Shown: positions 51,076 to 60,590, counted from the first letter of the stretch. The stretch is 64,000 nucleotides of DNA from Spirosoma sp963826425 (GCA_963826425.1 CAWGWS010000004.1:1886658-1950657), one strand, 5' to 3'. Translations and numbers: made by a program. The notes: generated by a model from the letters alone, not told the origin.

Positions 51076-51478
51076 CCCTACGTCAATATCATTGCTGGAA
51101 ACTTTTCTGAACCGGCTGGGAGGTGGTGCTGCGTCGTTTCGGTATTTCCAGAAGAGGCCTTTGAGCGTAGTGGCCAGTCACCTGGTAACTGTTTTAATGC
51201 TTAATGACGAAAAGTCACCGGTTGCTTACGGGCATCTGGAACGTGAAGATGGTAAGACGTGGTTGGGAGTGGCAGTAACCGAACGCGAGCAGGGCAAGGG
51301 ATTGGGCAAAGCAATGATGGATTATTTGATAGATTACGCAAAGAGCCGAAACGAAAAGGAAATTACGCTGACTGTTGACAGGCAAAACGGTGGCGCAATT
51401 CAACTGTACGAAAACGTCGGTTTTGTGCGAGTATCAGAAACCGACACCTTTTTCATGTACGTACTGCCGTTGTCATGA
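51053..51478 (+). CDS. GNAT-family N-acetyltransferase
   Basis: Acetyl-CoA dependent enzyme of 141 residues: motif A is VAVTEREQGKGLGKAMMDYL near 80 (Q-x-x-G-x-G/A loop), followed by ITLTVDRQNGGAIQLYENVG and FVRVSETDTFFMYVLPL. It overlaps the per-like gene, so it probably N-acetylates the amino sugar made there. The known PerB enzyme belongs to another fold (left-handed beta-helix), so this would be an analogous solution. ATGA overlap joins it to the next glycosyltransferase gene. Confidence 0.88.
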   Translation: MIRFHHVDPTSISLLETFLNRLGGGAASFRYFQKRPLSVVASHLVTVLMLNDEKSPVAYGHLEREDGKTWLGVAVTEREQGKGLGKAMMDYLIDYAKSRNEKEITLTVDRQNGGAIQLYENVGFVRVSETDTFFMYVLPLS

Positions 51479-52686
51479 GAATCCTTTACAACATACATAA
51501 CCTTACAAATGCAAACGGCGGTATTTTGCAATATGCCTGCGCCTTATTGAGAATATTTGGACAGGATACTGACAACGAATATTTCGTTTTGCACAACACC
51601 GGCGACGACACTGTTTCTTCAATAATCCTTGAACACGACAACCTGTTTCTGATTCCGGTAAGGGTGGGTCAGGAAAGTAAAGTAGAAGGTTTACTCCGGT
51701 CTGCGCATAAACTTCACGAAATAATCCTTGGCCGCCGGGAGACTAAATTCAAATTGCCTGTAATAAGTCGTACAGAGCGTATCTGCAATCGGTACAAAAT
51801 CAATCTGGTGTACTGTCCGTTTCAAGAGATATCACTCACCACCCGAAAGCAGATTTCAACTCTGCACGACGTGCAGGAGATGCATTTTCCTGAGTTTTTC
51901 TCACCGCAGGAACGACTTGAGAGAGCTTCCCTATTCAAAAGTATAACCGAGCGTAGTGATCTTATCGTTGTAAGTTATGAACACGTAAAGGAAGACCTGA
52001 TCAAGTACTTTAATAGAAGCAATGACGACGTATTAGTTTGCCTGCTCGACATGCAAAACTTGTGGTTTGACAGAATGTCCATTGCTGACAGTATAAGTTT
52101 AGCTGAGTACAAACTTCCTGACGAATTTATCTTTTACCCCGCTGTTACCTGGCCACATAAAAATCATATCGGTTTGTTAAAAGCAGTAGGACAGATACAT
52201 AACGTAAAAGGAAAAGAGATCCATGTTGTGTTTACAGGTCATCAAACTGAATTCAAGAAGGATATAGATATAGTTGTAGAACAGTTAGAGATAGAGAGCC
52301 AGGTGCACTGGCTTGGAGTGGTGAACGAAAAAGTACTTTACACACTGTATCACACGGCAAAAGCTGTAGTAGTACCTACATTATACGAAGCGGGTAGCTT
52401 TCCATTAATGGAAAGTATACTTATGGGTGTTCCCGTGGTCTGTTCTAAAACAACTTCATTGCCTGAAACCATAGGTGATGAACGCTACGTTTTTGATCCA
52501 ACTGATGTGGATTCTATAGCTGATAGGGTAGAACGGATTACGTTCGATGATTCGTTTAGGCGGGAAAACATTGCAAATAGTGAGGTATTATCGGGAAGGC
52601 TAAGAGATACGAATGCCTTGAGAAAGCTTAGATCATCTATGGATAGATTACACAGCGATGGTCAAAGTGTAAAGGATAAGCATTAA
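51475..52686 (+). CDS. Group 1 (GT4) glycosyltransferase
   Basis: GT-B enzyme of 403 residues: MRILYNIHNLTNANGGILQY, STLHDVQEMHFPEFFSPQER, EFIFYPAVTWPHKNHIGLLK, VVVPTLYEAGSFPLMESILM (E-x7-E-like donor site; EAGSFPLME) and VPVVCSKTTSLPETIGDERY. Start ATG at 51475 overlaps the acetyltransferase stop. Base composition is now clearly AT-rich. Donor unknown; GDP-perosamine is one possibility. Confidence 0.9.
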   Translation: MRILYNIHNLTNANGGILQYACALLRIFGQDTDNEYFVLHNTGDDTVSSIILEHDNLFLIPVRVGQESKVEGLLRSAHKLHEIILGRRETKFKLPVISRTERICNRYKINLVYCPFQEISLTTRKQISTLHDVQEMHFPEFFSPQERLERASLFKSITERSDLIVVSYEHVKEDLIKYFNRSNDDVLVCLLDMQNLWFDRMSIADSISLAEYKLPDEFIFYPAVTWPHKNHIGLLKAVGQIHNVKGKEIHVVFTGHQTEFKKDIDIVVEQLEIESQVHWLGVVNEKVLYTLYHTAKAVVVPTLYEAGSFPLMESILMGVPVVCSKTTSLPETIGDERYVFDPTDVDSIADRVERITFDDSFRRENIANSEVLSGRLRDTNALRKLRSSMDRLHSDGQSVKDKH

Positions 52687-52709
52687 ATTATATCTGAGTT
52701 ACTCCCCGT

Positions 52710-53438
52710 ATGAATCGTCCATTGATATCAATTATAACCGTAGTGTATAATACCCAGTCTACCTTAGAGTCTACTATTACCAGTGTTCTTAATCAGGATA
52801 GGGACTTATTTGAATACTGGATTATTGATGGTGGTAGTACTGATGGGTCACTGGATATTATTCGGCGTTATGAAAATCAGTTAGCTGGTTGGATTAGTGA
52901 GCCTGATAAGGGTATATACGATGCTATGAATAAGGGCATTGATAGGGCAGTAGGAGAGTGGCTATACTTCCTTGGTGCAGATGATACGTTATGCATGAAC
53001 TCGCTATCCCAAGTGGAGTCTTACTTAAGAGAGGATAATGTAGCCGTATATGGAAGTATTACCTTCAATGATGGTAGACTAGTAAATTCCTTTTTTAGTC
53101 TGAGAACTTTGCTTCAAAATACGATACACCATCAGGCCACATTTTATAGAAAAACACTTTTTTCAGATTTTCGGTATGATAGTACTTTACGTATTCTGTC
53201 CGATTACGAACTCAACCTCAAAATATACAAGTTAGGGATGAGCTATCAAAGTATGCCTGTTATAGTGGCTACGTGTGGAGTTGGAGGAGCAAGTGACAAT
53301 CTGGATATGTCATTGGAAGAAACTAATCGTATCAGAGGAAAATATGTATTGAATAAGCTTGTTAATGCAGGGCTGTCTAAGGCGCTATGGCTGTATTATC
53401 TACAGAAGAAGATACGGAGTGCAGTGTTCAATATTTAG
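52710..53438 (+). CDS. Family 2 glycosyltransferase
   Basis: GT-A enzyme of 242 residues: PLISIITVVYNTQSTLESTI, YWIIDGGSTDGSLDIIRRYE, GWISEPDKGIYDAMNKGIDR and WLYFLGADDTLCMNSLSQVE, with the DxD-equivalent GADD. This is the WcaA/colanic-acid-like group. Inverting transfer onto the lipid-linked acceptor at the cytoplasmic face is expected. Confidence 0.93.
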   Translation: MNRPLISIITVVYNTQSTLESTITSVLNQDRDLFEYWIIDGGSTDGSLDIIRRYENQLAGWISEPDKGIYDAMNKGIDRAVGEWLYFLGADDTLCMNSLSQVESYLREDNVAVYGSITFNDGRLVNSFFSLRTLLQNTIHHQATFYRKTLFSDFRYDSTLRILSDYELNLKIYKLGMSYQSMPVIVATCGVGGASDNLDMSLEETNRIRGKYVLNKLVNAGLSKALWLYYLQKKIRSAVFNI

Positions 53439-53471
53439 TTAATCCTCTTTGTGCTGCAAACGGCCATTAAT

Positions 53472-54383
53472 ATGAAATTAGATGACGACTTCTTTCCCTG
53501 TCAACATGAGGAAGGTAGCAACTTAGACCTAATAAATGATTTTCTTTTTGTCATAGTCCTTTATGGGGTCGCCATAGAAGATTCGCTAACGTTCAACTCG
53601 CTCAGTGAGTCGGTTAAATTACTTCATCCACAACTCAGAGTGGATTTGTTGATTTGTGATAATAGCTTGGTTTTACAAGATTTTAGCATTGCTTCAAAAA
53701 CTAATAGTTGTTATAATATTTATTATTTGCATGATTCAAGTAATCCTGGTATCAGCGCATCCTATAATAAAGCTGCCGAGTTTGCATCTATGAAAAGAAA
53801 GAAGTGGATTCTTGTAATGGACCAGGATACTATATTCCCAAATAATGCTTTGAGCTCTTATTTACAGAGTTTACGTCAATCACCAAACGCTCCTTTGTAC
53901 GCTCCTAAAGTTTTTGATACCACTGGTTTAATGCTTTCTCCGTGCGCATATAATGTGTACAGAGGGTCCCCTTTAAGAGATGTCCAGGCTGGTGTCAATA
54001 GTGTACGGAACAGAAACATAATCAACAGTGGCCTCCTGCTTAACTTGGAGGCCTACAGGAGGGTTGGTGGATACGACGAAAATGTCTGGCTTTACTTCAG
54101 TGACTTTATTTTTTTTAATAGGTTGACAAAATACTATAAATCGTTCGTTGTAGTGGATTGCAAACTAACGCATGAACTCTCCAGCTCTGATTACACCAAT
54201 TACGAGTTTGCTGCTAAAAGATTTTCATACTACTGTGAAGGTGCTAAAGCTGCCAGTTTATGCGATACTGGATTTATTTCTTATCTGAGCTATCGTTTAA
54301 CTGTTGGTTCAAGGAGTCTCCTTATGACCTGGAGGTTTAAGAATATAAATTTTTTAAAAACTTTTTCGCGAAATTTTTTTTGA
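53472..54383 (+). CDS. Family 2 glycosyltransferase, rhamnosyltransferase-like
   Basis: GT-A protein of 303 residues: FVIVLYGVAIEDSLTFNSLS, SNPGISASYNKAAEFASMKR, WILVMDQDTIFPNNALSSYL (D-x-D: DQD) and GLLLNLEAYRRVGGYDENVW, typical of rhamnosyltransferase-like GT2 proteins. The ATG at 53472 is preferred to the GTG at 53451, because it leaves the charged N-terminal region intact and is a regular start. AT-rich. Confidence 0.88.
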   Translation: MKLDDDFFPCQHEEGSNLDLINDFLFVIVLYGVAIEDSLTFNSLSESVKLLHPQLRVDLLICDNSLVLQDFSIASKTNSCYNIYYLHDSSNPGISASYNKAAEFASMKRKKWILVMDQDTIFPNNALSSYLQSLRQSPNAPLYAPKVFDTTGLMLSPCAYNVYRGSPLRDVQAGVNSVRNRNIINSGLLLNLEAYRRVGGYDENVWLYFSDFIFFNRLTKYYKSFVVVDCKLTHELSSSDYTNYEFAAKRFSYYCEGAKAASLCDTGFISYLSYRLTVGSRSLLMTWRFKNINFLKTFSRNFF

Positions 54384-54389
54384 ATAAAT

Positions 54390-55613
54390 ATGAAAACTAA
54401 AATATTTGTTAATCCATATTATTGCTATATCTTAAGTTTTGGTATAGCTCTATTTATATACTCGTGGGGATGGTCCGAAATATATCCGTCTCTATCTATC
54501 GATGTTGTGTTCTTTCTATTATTTACATTCAGTATAGCTTTTATACTGGGTTTAAGAGTCAGTCGGAAGATAATATATATTCATCATAGAGAGGCTCGAA
54601 TAAATTATTATATTGTATCGCTAATTGTGATAGGGTATATCATTGAATTTATTTACAATGGTGGTATTCCTATAATGTTGATCTTTAGTGGGGTAGATAT
54701 ATCTTACATGGAATTTGGTATTCCTACCTTCCATGTACTTCTACATACATTCACTTCATTCTATACAATATATACATTTCAGAATTTTATCGATTCAAAG
54801 AAGAAACATAATTTAATAGTATTTGCAATTTTAATTCTTCCTAATGTTCTTATAATAAATCGTGGGGCACTGATAATGACTCTAACCGCATGCGGCATAA
54901 TATATCTATTCTCTATACGAAAAGTAGTATTTTCTAAGGTATTATACCTTATAATGGGACTAATAATTTTTTTCTATGGGTTTGGATACATGGGAAACGT
55001 AAGGTCATTCAATGGAGATTCCTTAGCTTTTCCGAAGTTTACGAAAGCTACTAGTGAGTTTGTAGATGGTTATGTCCCTAAAGAGTTTTATTGGTTTTAT
55101 ATATACGCGTCTTCGCCATTTGCAAATTTCCAAAACTCTACTATTGAGAGTAAACAGCATAGATATGATGTCACTGCTTTTATTACTTGGGAGCTTCTGC
55201 CTGATTTTATATCTAAAAGGATAGTGCCAATTGAAGATGATTATGATGGCTTAAATAGGATGACCTATTCAATAAACCCTATTCTGACAGTGGGGTCCAT
55301 ATACTTTGAGCCGTATATACGTATGGGATGGATAGGACCAATTACTGTTTTCGCCTTTTTTGCGTTAATAATATATTCTTATCTAATTGTTGTATCTACA
55401 AAAAGTAAATACTTTAATACCGGTCTTTCTATATTGTGTGTAATATCAATCTTCAATATGTTTGAGAACATGATAAATTTTTCCGGGTTGAGTGTTCAAT
55501 TAATATACCCCCTTATTTTCAGTAAATTAGAGAGATATAGTTTCAATATTATTCCTTCAAAAAGATTAAACTTGAGATTTAGAACAGTGTATAGAATAAA
55601 CTTAAAAGGATAA
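54390..55613 (+). CDS. wzy: Wzy-like O-antigen/polysaccharide polymerase
   Basis: Integral membrane protein of 407 residues with about 10-11 hydrophobic helices (YILSFGIALFIYSWGW, VVFFLLFTFSIAFILGL, VLYLIMGLIIFFYGFGYMG and so on) and a large loop about residues 205-300 between late helices, the normal layout for Wzy. Wzy proteins share little sequence, so the call rests on topology, the position among GT genes, and the absence of another polymerase. Very AT-rich, the lowest GC part of the cluster with its neighbours. Confidence 0.8.
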   Translation: MKTKIFVNPYYCYILSFGIALFIYSWGWSEIYPSLSIDVVFFLLFTFSIAFILGLRVSRKIIYIHHREARINYYIVSLIVIGYIIEFIYNGGIPIMLIFSGVDISYMEFGIPTFHVLLHTFTSFYTIYTFQNFIDSKKKHNLIVFAILILPNVLIINRGALIMTLTACGIIYLFSIRKVVFSKVLYLIMGLIIFFYGFGYMGNVRSFNGDSLAFPKFTKATSEFVDGYVPKEFYWFYIYASSPFANFQNSTIESKQHRYDVTAFITWELLPDFISKRIVPIEDDYDGLNRMTYSINPILTVGSIYFEPYIRMGWIGPITVFAFFALIIYSYLIVVSTKSKYFNTGLSILCVISIFNMFENMINFSGLSVQLIYPLIFSKLERYSFNIIPSKRLNLRFRTVYRINLKG

Positions 55614-55626
55614 CGACGTGAGTTTC

Positions 55627-56346
55627 ATGGAGGATCATGTAGGTAAAAGGATTAGTGTTTGTATTGCTTCATACAATGGTGAAAAATACATTCTTCGTCA
55701 GTTGCGTTCTATACTTTGCCAATTATCCGATGAGGACGAAGTGATAATATCTGACGATAACTCGTCAGACAGTACCTTCTCAATAGTGAATAGTATTGGA
55801 GATCATCGTATTAAGATAAGCCATAACACTGGTAATTCAGGTCCGGTAGGGAATTTTGAGCAAGCATTTAAAATGGCATCAGGCGACTATATCTACGTAG
55901 CTGATCAGGATGATATATGGGATCAGGATAAGATTGAGACAACTAAAAATCTGTTACTGAGTTACGATTTGATTTTAACTGACTGTACAGTCGTTGACAC
56001 AATCGGTACTATCCTTAGTCAATCTTTTTTTGAAAAGAGAGGTAGTAGACCTGGTTTTTGGTATAATTTTTACAAAAATTCTTATATGGGGTGTTGTATG
56101 GCATTCAGGAGGGAGGTTTTGGAATATGCACTACCTTTCCCCAAAAAAATCCATATGCACGATTGGTGGATTGGGTTATTAGTTGAGGCAAAAGGTAAAG
56201 TTTTTTTCTACAACAAATCTACAATTCAATACGTGAGACATGGGAATAATGCTTCTCCTACTGGCGAAAGAGGTTATAATGTAGTCAAACGTTTTGTGAA
56301 TAGATTATTTATTCTGTACTACATTGCCAAGAGACTATGGTTGTAA
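55627..56346 (+). CDS. Family 2 glycosyltransferase
   Basis: GT-A enzyme of 239 residues: RISVCIASYNGEKYILRQLR, EVIISDDNSSDSTFSIVNS, DYIYVADQDDIWDQDKIETT (DQDD metal site) and HDWWIGLLVEAKGKVFFYNK, typical of alpha-rhamnosyl or related transferases of O-antigen clusters. The ATG at 55627 is used; a GTG at 55618, five nt after the preceding stop, is possible. Linked tightly to the polymerase gene. Confidence 0.92.
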   Translation: MEDHVGKRISVCIASYNGEKYILRQLRSILCQLSDEDEVIISDDNSSDSTFSIVNSIGDHRIKISHNTGNSGPVGNFEQAFKMASGDYIYVADQDDIWDQDKIETTKNLLLSYDLILTDCTVVDTIGTILSQSFFEKRGSRPGFWYNFYKNSYMGCCMAFRREVLEYALPFPKKIHMHDWWIGLLVEAKGKVFFYNKSTIQYVRHGNNASPTGERGYNVVKRFVNRLFILYYIAKRLWL

Positions 56347-56373
56347 CTTTACTAAATCTTAAAATAATCTGAT

Positions 56374-57282
56374 ATGGTATCTGTAGTAATACCAACCTAT
56401 AATGCCGGCCCTCAATTTTCATCCTTGCTAGAATTGCTCAGTAGGCAAACGCTACAGCATGAACTTATAATTATAGATTCTGCGTCGACTGATGGCACTC
56501 AGGAAATAGCCGTTAAGTGGGGAGCGTCTCTTCACTGTATCAAAAAAAAGGACTTCAATCATGGAGCTACTCGAAACTTGGGTCTGGAGCTCTCCACTTC
56601 TGAAGAGGTAATATTTATGACTCAAGACGCCATACCAGTTTCATCGACATCACTTGCTACACTTGTATCGGCTCTTGATAGTAATTCTACGATAGATATG
56701 GCATATGGGCGACAAATTCCCTATGATGAGACGGGGGTTTTTGGGAAATTTGCCAGAATTACTAACTATCCTGAAACGAGCGTTATAAAAAATTTAGATT
56801 TAATTCCTAAGATGGGAATTAAGACCTGTTCTTGTTCAAACTCTTTCGCTGTATATCGTAAAAAGCCGACGTTAGGTATTGGGGGATTTCCAGAAGCAAT
56901 TATTTTGGGTGAGGATGTTTCAGTAGCGGCAAAGTTTATACTGGCAGGTAGGGCTGTTGCTTATTGCGCTGAGGCTGAGGTTTACCATTCTCATGATTAT
57001 AGTATAGTAGATGAGTTTAAACGATATTTTGACATTGGTGTTTTTCATAAAGCCCAATATACACTACTAAAACATTTCTCAGCTGCGGAATCAGAAGGGT
57101 GGGACTACCTCATCAAAGAATTGAAGTATTTGATAGTAAATAAACATATTACCCTTATTCCAGTCCAAATCATTCGCACATTCGCTAAATATACTGGTTA
57201 TAAATTGGGATTGCTAAACCAAAAACTACCTAATACTTTAAAAAGAAGCGTAAGCATGCATAAGTCATTTTGGGAGAAATAG
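56374..57282 (+). CDS. Family 2 glycosyltransferase, rhamnosyltransferase-like
   Basis: GT-A enzyme of 302 residues: MVSVVIPTYNAGPQFSSLLE, LIIIDSASTDGTQEIAVKWG, HGATRNLGLELSTSEEVIFM, then TQDAIPVS as DxD-equivalent and GGFPEAIILGEDVSVAAKFI. HGATRNLG is characteristic of rhamnosyltransferase-type GT2 proteins. It is the last gene of the plus-strand cluster; the next gene is convergent with only 15 nt between, and no clear terminator is seen. Confidence 0.92.
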   Translation: MVSVVIPTYNAGPQFSSLLELLSRQTLQHELIIIDSASTDGTQEIAVKWGASLHCIKKKDFNHGATRNLGLELSTSEEVIFMTQDAIPVSSTSLATLVSALDSNSTIDMAYGRQIPYDETGVFGKFARITNYPETSVIKNLDLIPKMGIKTCSCSNSFAVYRKKPTLGIGGFPEAIILGEDVSVAAKFILAGRAVAYCAEAEVYHSHDYSIVDEFKRYFDIGVFHKAQYTLLKHFSAAESEGWDYLIKELKYLIVNKHITLIPVQIIRTFAKYTGYKLGLLNQKLPNTLKRSVSMHKSFWEK

Positions 57283-57297
57283 TAGAATACGTAGATC

Positions 57298-58740
57298 TCA
57301 ATTTTTCAACTGTAGCAGAGATTGACTATTTCGAAGTAATTTCTCACCCTTTCTAGTTCCTTGCACGTTCCATTTGGACATCTTTCCGCTTACATCCTCC
57401 AAGACGTATCCATACTCGTGCAATTTTTTGGCTCGATTATCGATTATTGAATTGTTATACCCCTTGAAACCAGTTGTGTTATTAATTTCAATTACGTTTC
57501 CCGCTAAACTGTGTTCTGGTGATTTACCACTACAATTATAAAATTTATTATCTACCAGCGATAAGTTATCCGAAAGATTACTCCAAAATCCATTTGCTCC
57601 ACATTTATTAATTATATTACTCTCCACTCTTACGTTGGTTAGACGCTTGGTTTCACCCATAAACAATTGACTTCTAGCTCCTAATGAACCTATAAATATT
57701 GCTGCTCTACCTGTTGATGCCTGCCCATTATTATCATACTTCCTTCCCATTATGATGACAGGGGATGCACACACGTTGTTCAATACATTTTTTGAAATTA
57801 CAGCATTTTTTACAGAGGACATTCCCCCTGGGCGTAATTCCATTGAGTTAACTAATGAAACGCCAGCTAAAACAATATTGTAAAATTTGTTTCTAGAAAC
57901 AGTTATATTCTGGCTCCCAACTGAAGCGAATCCTTGATAAGCATTTTGTACTATGTTACCCAAAGCTAAAATATTAGATGCTGATTTATAACCATATTTT
58001 TTGAGCTGGGTCTTTTCAAGATTGATTCCATAATCATGAAAGGACATAGCATCGTCTTTTATATTCTTATACCTATTATAAAGATATTTGACATTAGATG
58101 AATAATGAGCATATGTCCCATCTCTGAAAGTATTTTCAATAAGTGAATGTTGAACAGTGACAAAATTACTATTAGTAATTGCTACGCCCATCTCAGGTGA
58201 ATTTATAATGTGTATTTTATCAACCATTACTTTTACACATGATTCAAACTGTAATACATGTTGACTGTTATTCCCGTTTACACTGGGGCGCTTAGTGTAA
58301 CCGAATGTGCCTCCTCGCACCTCAATATTGCTACACTTTTCAAACAAGAAGCTAGCCTTAGTAGAATCAATATTTAAAAATTTAGCGCCAGAAGCTATAA
58401 GCTTTTTTTTGTGAACGTTGCTCACAACTATTAAATTTGATATCCTGTAATTTCCTCCCTTCTTTCCTGAGTAAATTATTTCGATGGGAGAATTGAGCGC
58501 TTTCGTTATTGCTTCAGTATCGTCAGTCTTACCGTCGCCCTTTGCCCCATATGACTCCAATGTAGCACTGATTGGTCTCTGAGAGTCTACTTCCCTACTT
58601 TTTACTCCAAGTGAAACACTGTTAACTGGGATAAACGATTTATGCGATTCGGCTACACAACTTTTGAAGGTTGTAATGCCAACGGTATTGACATCTAACT
58701 GAATACTTAGCAAGAGAAGCGTTAAAGGCAAAATTACCAT
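57298..58740 (-). CDS. Secreted right-handed parallel beta-helix protein (pectate-lyase-3 type)
   Basis: A 480-residue protein with N-terminal signal (VILPLTLLLLSIQLDVNTVG), the pectate lyase superfamily start SYGAKGDGKTDDTEAITKAL near 63-82, and many short beta-helix coils rich in Asn/Val/Ile (ISNLIVVSNVHKKKLIASGA, VEIRGGTF-like and NVRVESNIINKCGANGFWS). This is the fold of polysaccharide lyases, epimerases and phage tailspikes. It lies at the end of the polysaccharide cluster on the other strand and shares its low GC, so a lyase or modifying enzyme for the same polymer is an attractive inference. Catalytic residues are not identified. Confidence 0.85.
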   Translation of the reverse strand: MVILPLTLLLLSIQLDVNTVGITTFKSCVAESHKSFIPVNSVSLGVKSREVDSQRPISATLESYGAKGDGKTDDTEAITKALNSPIEIIYSGKKGGNYRISNLIVVSNVHKKKLIASGAKFLNIDSTKASFLFEKCSNIEVRGGTFGYTKRPSVNGNNSQHVLQFESCVKVMVDKIHIINSPEMGVAITNSNFVTVQHSLIENTFRDGTYAHYSSNVKYLYNRYKNIKDDAMSFHDYGINLEKTQLKKYGYKSASNILALGNIVQNAYQGFASVGSQNITVSRNKFYNIVLAGVSLVNSMELRPGGMSSVKNAVISKNVLNNVCASPVIIMGRKYDNNGQASTGRAAIFIGSLGARSQLFMGETKRLTNVRVESNIINKCGANGFWSNLSDNLSLVDNKFYNCSGKSPEHSLAGNVIEINNTTGFKGYNNSIIDNRAKKLHEYGYVLEDVSGKMSKWNVQGTRKGEKLLRNSQSLLQLKN

Positions 58741-58889
58741 ATCTGGATCTTGAGTTAAAAGGTTGGAATAATTATTCTAGAAATTGTAACAATTATACTC
58801 TTGGATGAGTTTCGCTTTTGACTCAGTAGTAAATACTTGCAAGTAGCTTATTGTCAGTAGTTCACCATATTATATCCTTGGTACAGCTC

Positions 58890-60533
58890 ATGAACAGACT
58901 TTCCTTTCTTTCAATCGGTATAGTGATTATTTCGTCTATTGACTTGTACGCCCAGATACGTGTCGGACAACCTTCAGGTATGGTGGAAGGGTCCGCATCA
59001 TTAGATGTGAGGCCTGGACCATATTCCTCAGGGAGTCCCTTCAGGGGGCTGGCGACACCGGTGATGAGTACCGGTGAAAGAGACCAAATTCAAAGCCCGG
59101 CGGTAGGGCTTCTATTGTTCAACAGAAGTTCGAGCAGACTTGAGGTGAACACCGGTACAACCTCCAGTCCGATCTGGTCTTCTCCTACCGGGGGTGGTTC
59201 ATCATGGAACATCACAGGTAATCCTGGTACTGTAGATAAAGTGAATTATTTGGGAACGCCCGACAACGTTCCATTAAGTTTTAGGGTATTTAACCAGACA
59301 GCAGGCAGGATTGATCACATCCTTTTCAATCTAGGCATGGGGTTTTTCTCTATTAACCCTGCTACTACTGGTACATACAATACGGCTGTTGGAAGCTATA
59401 CCTTACGCAACAATACATCAGGAATAGCTAATACAGCCGCTGGAGCTGGTGCTTTAACTGCCAACACTTCAGGTAGTGCAAATACAGGTATAGGACATGA
59501 CGCGTTAATTGGGAATTTAACCGGGCGGGAAAATACTGGCGTAGGTCAAAATGCTTTACGTTCAAATCAAGATGGTTTCTCCAACACAGCACTAGGGGCA
59601 GATGCTTTATACTCATCTGCCAGCGCTTACGATAATACCGCTTTGGGTGGATCTGCTCTTTATACGAATACCAGCGGTTACTATAATACTGCTGCTGGAG
59701 CTCTATCCCTATTTTCCAACACGACCGGACACTCCAATGTAGCTGTAGGTAACTACGCACTGCAAAACAATACCACTGGCTTCTTGAATTCAAGCTTGGG
59801 ATTTAATGCTGGTCCATCTAGCGGCAACAACAACGTCCATCATTCAATAGCAATAGGATCAGCCGCTGTACCTAATGCTATATATTCGATAGCGATAGGT
59901 TCTGACGTAACAATCAATAGTAGCGCAAATGGACTTTCAACGGCGATTGGAGCATTGTCTTCAGTAGGACCCGATATCACAAATGCAACAGTCATAGGAT
60001 CGCGGGGAGTTGTGAATAGTAGCAATACCATCGTATTGGGGAATAACGCTATCACGTCACTAAGATGTAACGTACAAACAATATCCAGTCTCTCCGATAG
60101 CCGCATAAAGGAAAATATCGATGAGAATGTACCCGGGCTATCATTTATTACCAGACTTAGGCCCGTTACCTATAGAGTCAACAAAAATAAGGAAGCCCTA
60201 CTGGTAGGATACGACCAATCGAGCGTGAAAGATGATTTAACTACCCATAGCGGGTTTTTAGCACAGGAAGTCGAGAAGGCTGCAGAAGCAGTTGGTTACA
60301 ACTTCGAAGGAGTCCGTAAAGAAGAAAATAAATATTATACCCTAGGATATACATTGTTTGTTATCCCATTGGTACAGGCAGTAAAAGATTTGAATGACGA
60401 GATTACTAGTTTGAAGGATAGATTATCAAGAAGTGAAGACGCGTACACACGCCTGAGCAAGAAAATTGAAGAAATGCAAAAATTGATGGCGTCGCCAAAA
60501 TCGGGCGTAATGAAGCAGGGACACACTAGATAG
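58890..60533 (+). CDS. Fibre/adhesin-like protein with C-terminal S74 intramolecular chaperone domain
   Basis: A 547-residue secreted protein: signal peptide (FLSIGIVIISSIDLYAQ), a short N-domain, a series of 24-residue repeats (NTAAGAGALTANTSGSANTG, NTALGADALYSSASAYDNTA, NTAAGALSLFSNTTGHSNVA), then YadA-head-like stretches, and from about residue 400 the S74 endosialidase chaperone domain with SDSRIKENI (autocleavage Ser-Asp, basic pair), LRPVTYRVN and GFLAQEVEKAAE, ending with a coiled coil (LNDEITSLKDRLSRSEDAYT). The chaperone should help trimerisation and may cleave itself off. Start ATG at 58890, after a TTG-initiated longer frame. No membrane anchor is seen. Confidence 0.88.
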   Translation: MNRLSFLSIGIVIISSIDLYAQIRVGQPSGMVEGSASLDVRPGPYSSGSPFRGLATPVMSTGERDQIQSPAVGLLLFNRSSSRLEVNTGTTSSPIWSSPTGGGSSWNITGNPGTVDKVNYLGTPDNVPLSFRVFNQTAGRIDHILFNLGMGFFSINPATTGTYNTAVGSYTLRNNTSGIANTAAGAGALTANTSGSANTGIGHDALIGNLTGRENTGVGQNALRSNQDGFSNTALGADALYSSASAYDNTALGGSALYTNTSGYYNTAAGALSLFSNTTGHSNVAVGNYALQNNTTGFLNSSLGFNAGPSSGNNNVHHSIAIGSAAVPNAIYSIAIGSDVTINSSANGLSTAIGALSSVGPDITNATVIGSRGVVNSSNTIVLGNNAITSLRCNVQTISSLSDSRIKENIDENVPGLSFITRLRPVTYRVNKNKEALLVGYDQSSVKDDLTTHSGFLAQEVEKAAEAVGYNFEGVRKEENKYYTLGYTLFVIPLVQAVKDLNDEITSLKDRLSRSEDAYTRLSKKIEEMQKLMASPKSGVMKQGHTR

Positions 60534-60590
60534 AGGTTGCTAACATCTGTATTTGTTTAAGTCTAAATGCCAACTAATAAAACCCAAGGT

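Noticed and set aside
57298..60533. Prophage remnant (tailspike and tail fibre)
   Set aside because: Both proteins have Sec signal peptides and no capsid, portal, tail or integrase gene is close.
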